Assembly: GCA_036524155.1 (NCBI GenBank)
Contig: DATDCV010000718.1
Span: 1 to 14,552 of the forward strand
Length of the DNA: 14,552 bases
Direction of reading: 5' to 3'
DNA from: DATDCV01 sp036524155
Lineage (GTDB): Bacteria; Verrucomicrobiota; Verrucomicrobiia; Limisphaerales; UBA8199
Both the position numbers and the translations under genes were made by a program. Of the stretch, positions 7,631 through 12,487 are shown piece after piece; position 1 is the first letter of the stretch, and each line of letters opens with the position of its first letter. The notes under the pieces are model-generated. The model saw nothing but the letters and a program-made list of their open reading frames with translations, was not told the origin of the DNA and ran no database searches.

Positions 7631-7659
7631 ATAATAGCCTGCATGACCTCCGTTGTCAT
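7631..7659 (-). promoter_or_regulatory. candidate promoter of the small protein-UDG operon
   Basis: On the minus strand, ATGACA (plus coordinates 7654-7659) and TATTAT (7631-7636) are separated by exactly 17 bp, each matching the sigma-70 consensus at five of six positions. The start would fall near 7624, about 15 nt before ATG 7609. The same -10 region reads TATAAT on the plus strand (7630-7635), so the box is symmetric and might also fire towards the PLP-enzyme gene, though no plus-strand -35 is visible. Confidence 0.55.
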
Positions 7660-7661
7660 GC
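7641..7661. promoter_or_regulatory. perfect palindrome over the -35 region, possible operator
   Basis: GCATGAC-ctccgtt-GTCATGC is a perfect 7-bp inverted repeat. It spans the -35 box and most of the spacer of the minus-strand promoter, where a dimeric repressor would block transcription. In a plus-strand leader it could instead fold as a hairpin. The divergent gene arrangement favours a regulatory site, but no regulator is identified. Confidence 0.4.
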
Positions 7662-7738
7662 TGATAGTGTTCCAAGAAATTCACTGGCGGTTTCGGGGCT
7701 TCGGCCTATGCTAACCATGAAAAACTTGCGCTGATTTG

Positions 7739-9211
7739 ATGCAAAACGTAACTGAATGCGCTGCCACTGTGCCGGGAGCCGACGAAGTGGGCCGCCCCAT
7801 TCCGAACTCGACCCATGCCGTCTCCATGGCGTTGCCCCGGTGGGACGACGTCATCGGTTACGAGGAAAAAAAACCTGAAGTGACGCGCCGGCTCACCCTT
7901 GGCTATCCTCGATTCGTGGTCCATCCGCTCGTCACCGAGTTGGGCTGGCAGTTCGGCAAGGACCATTCCACCCTTCCCTTCCCGTCCGCGCGCGTAGCGG
8001 CTCAGGCCGCTCAATTCGCGCGCCGCGCCTCGGGGGAATCGGCCGAGGTGTGCAGCCACCGTGGCGTGCACGGCGTCGCCGGCCAGGGGGCTGGAGCGGC
8101 GGCGTTGCGCACTTTCTGGCAGCACACCGGCCTGATCGTCTCGAGCCGGTGCGCGGAAGCCGCGCTGGCCGGCCGTGGCCCGACTCCCGATGATGACACC
8201 ATTCGCCAATCTCTGCGGCGGCAGTTGGCCGCCTGGTATGACTGCGCCGAAGACGATATCTTCCTCGCACCCACGGGCATGGCCGCCATGTTCGCCGCAC
8301 TGCGCGCGGTGCTCGAACGCGCTCCCGGAAAACCCACGGTGCAGCTCGGATTTCCTTACGTGGATACGTTGAAGCTGCAGCAGAAATTCGGCGCCTCGAA
8401 CCTGCTCCTGCACCGCCTGGGCACCCTCCAGGAGAAACTCACCCACCTGCTTCGGCGTGTCACCGTCGCGGCTTGTTTTTGCGAAATACCGGGCAACCCG
8501 CTTCTGGGCTCGGCGGACCTGCGCCAGGTTTCCCCGCTCCTCCGCCAACACCGCGTGCCGCTGGTGGCTGACGACGTCGTCGCCACCCCCGCCAACGTCG
8601 ACCTCACCCCTTACGCCGATCTCATCGCCACCAGCCTCACCAAATTCGTCGTCGGCACTTGTGACGCCATGGGCGGCGCCGTCATCTGCAATCCCAAGTC
8701 GCCCCTCTATGCCGAACTCAAACCGATCCTGCAAGCCCAGCACGAAGAGTTGCTGTGGGGCGAGGATGCGCGTGTGCTGGCGGAGCAGGCCCGCGGGTTC
8801 CCTGATCGGATGAAACGGCACAACACGAACGGTTTGCTGATCGCCGAGCGCCTGCGGCGCCACCCCGTGATCGAGCGGGTCTGGTACCCCAAATGGGAGT
8901 TCAGCGAGGCCTATGAAGCCGTGCGGCGGCCCAGCGGCGGTTGGGGCGCGTTGATTACTTTTCTGCCAAAGAACGCCGATGCGAACTCACCGCGCATCTA
9001 TGATCGCCTGGCCGTCTGCAAAGGGCCAAGCCTTGGCACGGTTTTCACGCTCGCCTGCCCGTTCACGCTCCTGGCCCATTACACCGAACTTGAGTGGGCG
9101 GAATCCTGCGGCGTATCCCGTTACCTCATCCGGATCTCCGTCGGCCTCGAAGACCCGGAGGTCCTCTGGTCGCGGCTACAGGCTGCGCTAGAGCAGGTAA
9201 GTGTCTTCTAA
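7739..9211 (+). CDS. cystathionine gamma-synthase-like PLP enzyme with long N-terminal extension
   Basis: A fold-type I PLP enzyme of the Cys/Met metabolism family. Signs (numbered from ATG 7739): PLP Lys302 in TSLTKFVVGTCDAMGGAV, cofactor Asp in VADDVVATP (278/279), a Tyr at 207 (GFPYVDTLK) where the family has its PLP-stacking Tyr, the EIPGNPLL loop (249-256) and the C-terminal IRISVGLEDPEVLWSRL. At 490 residues it is about 100 longer than bacterial cystathionine gamma-synthase. The extra N-terminal part carries LPRWDDVIGYEEKKPEV and LGYPRFVVHPLV, which resemble fungal Str2-type cystathionine gamma-synthases. Role: probably condensation of an activated homoserine with cysteine for methionine synthesis; a lyase or other gamma-replacement activity cannot be excluded. 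A TTG at 7736 directly precedes ATG 7739; I prefer the ATG. It stands alone between divergent and convergent genes. Confidence 0.85.
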   Translation: MQNVTECAATVPGADEVGRPIPNSTHAVSMALPRWDDVIGYEEKKPEVTRRLTLGYPRFVVHPLVTELGWQFGKDHSTLPFPSARVAAQAAQFARRASGESAEVCSHRGVHGVAGQGAGAAALRTFWQHTGLIVSSRCAEAALAGRGPTPDDDTIRQSLRRQLAAWYDCAEDDIFLAPTGMAAMFAALRAVLERAPGKPTVQLGFPYVDTLKLQQKFGASNLLLHRLGTLQEKLTHLLRRVTVAACFCEIPGNPLLGSADLRQVSPLLRQHRVPLVADDVVATPANVDLTPYADLIATSLTKFVVGTCDAMGGAVICNPKSPLYAELKPILQAQHEELLWGEDARVLAEQARGFPDRMKRHNTNGLLIAERLRRHPVIERVWYPKWEFSEAYEAVRRPSGGWGALITFLPKNADANSPRIYDRLAVCKGPSLGTVFTLACPFTLLAHYTELEWAESCGVSRYLIRISVGLEDPEVLWSRLQAALEQVSVF

Positions 9212-9359
9212 ACGCCTGACCTTATGTTGAACGGGAGAAAACAGCCGGGACTGAAACAGGAACTCGGTTTTCTTCGGTTGCTCCCGTTGAGTGTACCACC
9301 ACCACCACCCACTTGCGAGACGCTACACTAGCGACCGTATGACCAATCATCAGGGAGGG
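9212..9359. other. intergenic region between convergent genes, with (ACC)5
   Basis: This 148-bp stretch separates the PLP-enzyme gene from the oppositely read hicA. AACGGGAG (9230-9237) and CTCCCGTT (9281-9288) form a perfect 8-bp inverted repeat with a 43-nt interior, which could act as a loose transcript end but has no U-run. A short (ACC)5 run lies at 9295-9309. No gene is visible. Confidence 0.5.
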
Positions 9360-9554
9360 CTACTTCGACGGCGGATCCGGGATTGACAATTTCCGGCAAA
9401 TCCTGCGGCACAAGTGCGAATCTATCTCCGAATGCCTGGGCACAGGCTGTATTTCGTTGGTGGCCGCGCTTTTCCAAATGGAATGTGGGCCAGTGTCCCT
9501 CGCGCAAAAACAGCCGTGCAATTCAAGGTGCCGCAGCAACTCGCGGCGCTTCAT
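9360..9554 (-). CDS. hicA: HicA-family mRNA interferase toxin
   Basis: A 64-residue toxin of the HicA (YcfA) family, which cleaves mRNA using a double-stranded-RNA-binding-like fold. It shows the family pattern: MKRRELLRHLELHGC at the N-terminus, the GPHSIWK segment with the catalytic-position His24, and VPRHSEIDSHLCRRICRKL towards the end. The usual GSH or GRH before the His is GPH here. Its ATG overlaps the last codon and stop of hicB by 4 bp (ATGA), so the two are translationally coupled; GAGGTG just before it can serve as a ribosome site. Length is normal and no frameshift is seen, so the toxin looks intact. Confidence 0.88.
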   Translation of the reverse strand: MKRRELLRHLELHGCFCARDTGPHSIWKSAATNEIQPVPRHSEIDSHLCRRICRKLSIPDPPSK

Positions 9555-9763
9555 GGCACCTCAACGACGGCCTTCTCAACGTTCGCAGCAAGATGAGACA
9601 AAGCCTCCTCGCGACGATAGTCCAGCACGCTCTGGATCGAATCTGCCAAGTCGCGCAACGCTTCGTCCCGGGTCAATCCCTGGCCAGCTGCCTCAGGAAC
9701 TTCAGCACAGGTGGCGATCAGGTACTTCTCGCCTCTCTGGATGAAAGCCGTGAACCGGTTCAT
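9551..9763 (-). CDS. hicB: HicB-family antitoxin, short form
   Basis: The antitoxin partner of HicA, 70 residues, with the HicB/UPF0150 fold: FTAFIQRGEKYLIATCAEVP (about 4-23), then the helix GLTRDEALRDLADSIQSVLDYRREEA. It ends soon after this domain, so it lacks the C-terminal helix-turn-helix or ribbon-helix-helix with which longer HicB proteins repress their own promoter. I chose ATG 9763; an upstream in-frame ATG at 9820 would add 19 residues unlike the family and would put the best promoter inside the gene. Gene order is antitoxin first, opposite to the classical hicA-hicB layout. The pair may stabilise this chromosomal region or respond to stress; neither is shown by the sequence. Confidence 0.88.
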   Translation of the reverse strand: MNRFTAFIQRGEKYLIATCAEVPEAAGQGLTRDEALRDLADSIQSVLDYRREEALSHLAANVEKAVVEVP

Positions 9764-9770
9764 GCCTCTA

Positions 9771-9798
9771 ATTATGCCCCTGGCGCTCCGATTGTCGA
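9771..9798 (-). promoter_or_regulatory. candidate hicBA promoter giving a near-leaderless transcript
   Basis: On the minus strand TCGACA (9793-9798) and CATAAT (9771-9776) lie 16 bp apart, each five of six to sigma-70 consensus. Only 7 nt separate the -10 box from ATG 9763, so transcription would start at or next to the start codon. A TAGAGG sits within those 7 nt but is too near to act as a normal Shine-Dalgarno. Confidence 0.5.
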
Positions 9799-9838
9799 GT
9801 CCGCGCGCGCCACCGAACACTCATGCCCGCCCGGCACC

Positions 9839-10240
9839 TCAAAACATCCGGTCCAGAGGGCTGGTTTCCCTGGCCAGGACCCAGTACGAGGCTGCGCCTT
9901 TCTGCCGTTTCAACCGTAAAGTGTCCTTGCCCAGGAGCCGGAACACCAACGCCAACGGAGTGATCATGAACAGGAAGACCAGCACCAACACGACCTGCGC
10001 GACCACGCGACTGAGCGCAAAACCAAGGCGCATCGACAGGCGGTAATAACCGCGAAACAAACGCGGCGCCAGAACCGCGGTCAGCGCGATTATCGCCAGG
10101 GTCGCCAGGGTGACAAGCCAGGCGGTCCCCGGCAGAACACGGCGCCAGCGCAAAATCGAGCCGAGCAGCGCCAGGCCGAGCGCCGTCAACAACACTGATT
10201 TGCGCCACTCCTTGGGTTCTTCTTTCAGTCGCAATGTCAT
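9839..10240 (-). CDS. SxtJ-like small integral membrane protein
   Basis: A 133-residue membrane protein that I assign to the SxtJ family (named from the saxitoxin cluster, function unknown) from its size, topology and position 15 bp after a carbamoyltransferase gene. It has a charged N-tail (LKEEPKEWRK), then three hydrophobic segments at about 15-31, 39-58 and 76-101, and a basic C-terminal tail with LGKDTLRLKRQKGAASYW, a stretch typical of the family as I recall it. It would sit in the inner membrane, probably as an anchor or partner of the carbamoyltransferase (inference). It is the last gene of a three-gene minus-strand unit. Confidence 0.8.
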   Translation of the reverse strand: MTLRLKEEPKEWRKSVLLTALGLALLGSILRWRRVLPGTAWLVTLATLAIIALTAVLAPRLFRGYYRLSMRLGFALSRVVAQVVLVLVFLFMITPLALVFRLLGKDTLRLKRQKGAASYWVLARETSPLDRMF

Positions 10241-10255
10241 TTTCGGCGGCGCGGC

Positions 10256-12085
10256 CTAATCGGGCTGCAATGGCGCGATGCGGTCAATCCGTCGCGCGGG
10301 TTGCGCGGTCCGTTCCAACACAAAGCCACCCATAACCAGGTAATCCATCTCCGTGTTGACGAAGCAACGGTAAGCATCGTCCGGGGTGCAAACGATGGGT
10401 TCGCCGCGGACGTTGAAAGACGTGTTGACCAGCACACCGCAGCCAGTGTGTCTTTCAAAAAGTAACAGCAGGTCGTAAAGCAGCGGATTTTCGGCCCGCT
10501 CAACCGTCTGAATCCGCGCCGAGTAATCGACGTGCGTTACCGCCGGAATTGTCGAACGCGCCGCCTTCAGCAGGTCGAGGCCTCTCACCCCTTGCGGCAG
10601 GGGTTGCCGCAGTTCCGCCCGAACCGGTGCCACCAGCAGCATGTAGGGCGACTCGACAGCAAGGTCAAAGTAGTCTCCGACGCGTTCCCGCCGAACCACC
10701 GGCGCAAACGGCCGGAACGATTCGCGGAACTTTACCTTGAGGTTCATCACCGATTGCATCCGCGGCGAGCGCGCGTCCCCCAGGATCGATCGGCTGCCGA
10801 GCGCTCGCGGGCCGAACTCCATGCGGCCCTGAAACCAGCCGACCACCTTTTCGGCTTTCAGGAGCTCCACCACCGTGGCGAGCAGCGCGTCTTTATCCAG
10901 TCGGCGATAGACCGCCTCCCGCCGCCTGAGCACCGCTTCGATCTGCTCGTCCGAATAGGAGGGCCCCAACAGCGACCCTTGCATGGCGTCGATCTTGGAT
11001 TCGCTCGTGCTCTCCGGCCCGGGGTGGTCGTGCAGGTGCCACGCGGCCAGGGCAGCTCCCAGGGCACCGCCGGCATCGCCCGCCGCCGGCTGAATCCAGA
11101 CGCGTTCGAAAACCTTTTCCTTGAGGATGCGTCCATTGGCCACGCAGTTCAGGGCTACGCCCCCCGCCAGGCAGAGATTCGGTTCCCCGGTTGCCTCTCG
11201 CGCGTGTCGCGCCAGCCGGACCATGATCTCTTCAGTGACCATCTGGGCCGAGCGCGCGACGTCCATGTGCCGCTGTTCGATTTTGCCCTCCGCCGACCGA
11301 GGCGGGCCCCCAAACAATTCATGGAAACGGCGGTTCGCCATCGTCGTCCCGCGCAGGAAATTGAAATAATCCAGGTTCAACCAGAAGGACCCGTCCGGTT
11401 TCAAGTCCAGCAGGTTGGAGTAAATCGCATCCACGTACCGCGGCTCGCCGTACGGCGCCAGGCCCATCAGCTTGTACTCCCCGGAGTTAATTCTGAACCC
11501 GCAGTAATCCGTGAATGCCGAATAGAGCAGACCCAGCGAGTGCGGAAACCGCAGCTCCTTCAGCAGCCGGATCTCCCGCCCGCGTCCTCTCCCGATGGTC
11601 GTCGTGGCCCACTCCCCAACGCCGTCGATGGTCAGAATCGCCGCCTGGTGAAACGGCGAAGGGTAGAAGGCGCTGGCCGCATGCGACTGGTGATGTTCCG
11701 TGAACAGCAGCGGGCACTGAGGCGTCAGGCCCGGCAATTCTTCCCGAATCGTTTTGCGCAGGTTGAGTTTCTCTCCCAGCCACGACGGCAACACGGCCGG
11801 AAACGTCCGCCAGCCACCGGGGGCCACAGCGAGATAGGTCTCGAGCATCCGGGTGAACTTCAGGATCGGTTTGTCGTAGAACGCAACCGCATCCAACTGC
11901 GCGGCCGTAATCCCCCCCTGTTCCAGGCAGGATCGCACCGCGTTTTTCGGGAAGTCGGGATCGTTCTTTCTGCGGGTAAATCTCTCCTCCTGGGCCGCCG
12001 CGACAATGCGCCCGTCGCACAGCAACGCGGCGGCGGCATCATGATAATAGGCCGAGATGCCGAGAATATGCCGCAGGCCGGGCAT
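10256..12085 (-). CDS. NodU/CmcH/TobZ-type O-carbamoyltransferase
   Basis: It transfers a carbamoyl group from carbamoyl phosphate, via carbamoyladenylate, to a hydroxyl of an unknown acceptor. All 609 residues of a normal two-domain enzyme are present. The Kae1-like N-terminal domain carries LGISAYYHDAAAAL (8-21), the metal-binding HHQSHAASAF (His131 and His135), TIDGVGEW (152-159), GEYKLMGLAPYG (202-213) and CLAGGVALNCVANG (305-318). The YrdC-like C-terminal domain carries GWFQGRMEFGPRALGSRSIL (416-435), FRPFAP (458-463) and VNTSFNVRGEPIV (553-565). Its ATG lies 3 bp after the stop of a DUF5989-like peptide gene, and an SxtJ-like gene follows 15 bp later. No glycosyltransferase or biosynthetic gene adjoins it here, so the acceptor (polysaccharide, lipid or small molecule) cannot be named. 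Confidence 0.93.
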   Translation of the reverse strand: MPGLRHILGISAYYHDAAAALLCDGRIVAAAQEERFTRRKNDPDFPKNAVRSCLEQGGITAAQLDAVAFYDKPILKFTRMLETYLAVAPGGWRTFPAVLPSWLGEKLNLRKTIREELPGLTPQCPLLFTEHHQSHAASAFYPSPFHQAAILTIDGVGEWATTTIGRGRGREIRLLKELRFPHSLGLLYSAFTDYCGFRINSGEYKLMGLAPYGEPRYVDAIYSNLLDLKPDGSFWLNLDYFNFLRGTTMANRRFHELFGGPPRSAEGKIEQRHMDVARSAQMVTEEIMVRLARHAREATGEPNLCLAGGVALNCVANGRILKEKVFERVWIQPAAGDAGGALGAALAAWHLHDHPGPESTSESKIDAMQGSLLGPSYSDEQIEAVLRRREAVYRRLDKDALLATVVELLKAEKVVGWFQGRMEFGPRALGSRSILGDARSPRMQSVMNLKVKFRESFRPFAPVVRRERVGDYFDLAVESPYMLLVAPVRAELRQPLPQGVRGLDLLKAARSTIPAVTHVDYSARIQTVERAENPLLYDLLLLFERHTGCGVLVNTSFNVRGEPIVCTPDDAYRCFVNTEMDYLVMGGFVLERTAQPARRIDRIAPLQPD

Positions 12086-12088
12086 GGA

Positions 12089-12241
12089 TCAGAAGAACGG
12101 GTACAACGCCCAGGCGATTCCGGAGCTGGAGGCAAAAATCAGGACCGCGCCCAATCCCAGCAAAAGCACCACCAGCGGGATCAGCCACCACTTCTTCTCC
12201 TGCCGCGCAAACAGCAGGAATTCTTTCAACACGCCCCACAT
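12089..12241 (-). CDS. DUF5989-like 50-residue membrane peptide
   Basis: A small gene easily missed by length filters. It encodes 50 residues: a short amphipathic, charged N-part (MWGVLKEFLLFARQEKKWW), one transmembrane helix (about 20-37, LIPLVVLLLGLGAVLIFA), and an aromatic end (ALYPFF). This pattern, and the position 3 bp upstream of a carbamoyltransferase start, match the DUF5989 family that accompanies such enzymes and SxtJ proteins in many bacteria (recalled, not searched). The role is unknown; anchoring the enzyme at the inner membrane is plausible. The reading frame is intact from ATG 12241 to TGA, and translation is probably coupled to the next gene. Confidence 0.82.
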   Translation of the reverse strand: MWGVLKEFLLFARQEKKWWLIPLVVLLLGLGAVLIFASSSGIAWALYPFF

Positions 12242-12250
12242 GCTCGCCAG

Positions 12251-12279
12251 ACCATAAGATTCGCGGGGGCCGGTGCCAA
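12251..12279 (-). promoter_or_regulatory. candidate promoter of the carbamoyltransferase unit
   Basis: On the minus strand TTGGCA (12274-12279) and TATGGT (12251-12256) are 17 bp apart, matching consensus at five and four of six positions. The -10 box ends only 9 nt before ATG 12241, so the leader would be two or three nucleotides. It was found by eye. It lies between the gene and the 110-bp repeat, which begins about 20 bp further upstream. Confidence 0.4.
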
Positions 12280-12290
12280 GGTTAAACGAA

Positions 12291-12418
12291 GCCCACGATA
12301 TCCGCTCACTCTTGGGTCGGAGCGCCGATTTTTAATCGGCTTGAGCGCGCCGACGGCCGCCTGTAAGCCGAGTGCAACTCGGCGCTCCGACCCAAGAGTG
12401 AGCGGATACGCCCACGAT
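12291..12418. repeat. 9-bp direct repeats flanking the 110-bp element
   Basis: GCCCACGAT occurs at 12291-12299 and again at 12410-12418, bracketing the palindromic element, with a single base overlap on the left and a single extra base on the right. This is the arrangement expected of a target-site duplication, and it suggests the element arrived by transposition into a GCCCACGATGCGCTC-like site. Confidence 0.6.
12299..12408 (-). repeat. 110-bp palindromic repeat, copy 2 (perfect 30-bp arms)
   Basis: The outer 30 bases at 12299-12328 and 12379-12408 are perfect reverse complements. They begin TATCCGCTCACTCTTGGG and end in GCGCCGA. The inside holds two small hairpins, GCCGATT-ttt-AATCGGC on the left and GCCGAGT-gca-ACTCGGC on the right, around a GCGCGCCGACGGCCGCC centre, so the single strand can fold as a cross. 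It matches copy 1 (62-171) at 88 of 110 positions in the inverted sense. It encodes nothing. The intact arms and flanking direct repeats suggest a recent, MITE-like non-autonomous insertion. Confidence 0.85.
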
Positions 12419-12487
12419 GCGCTCTTGCCTTTATTCGCCCTGCGCGGATAGACTGGCGCGAACGAGCGAAATACCGCCCGGAACCGG
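12409..12487. other. non-coding gap upstream of the hybrid kinase
   Basis: Apart from the direct repeat at its left end, this stretch shows no gene and no convincing promoter. The kinase frame is closed by a TAG at 12449. Confidence 0.5.

Noticed and set aside
7640..7738. Possible SAM or related riboswitch before the methionine-type PLP enzyme
   Set aside because: I see only a 7-bp hairpin and a tiny TTCG-loop stem; none of the conserved SAM riboswitch core motifs could be recognised.
7706..8863. Minus-strand open frame (385 codons) opposite the PLP enzyme
   Set aside because: The plus strand carries the PLP lysine motif and family C-terminus; the antisense product has no recognisable fold.
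9295..9309. (ACC)5 run as a possible functional microsatellite or His/Thr/Pro tract
   Set aside because: It is in a non-coding gap and only 15 bp long; nothing suggests a role.
9764..9820. Longer hicB start adding 19 residues
   Set aside because: The extra residues do not resemble HicB N-termini and the strong promoter-like boxes would lie within the coding part.
12299..12408. Possible tRNA or structured RNA gene because of its cross-shaped fold
   Set aside because: The 30-bp outer stem is far too long for a tRNA acceptor, there is no T-loop consensus, and the second copy plus flanking direct repeats favour a mobile repeat.
10532..12451. Long plus-strand open frame (639 codons) opposite the carbamoyltransferase
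   Set aside because: It is the antisense shadow of a gene with complete carbamoyltransferase motifs. Its translation is rich in Arg, Gln, His and Pro, without any recognisable domain.
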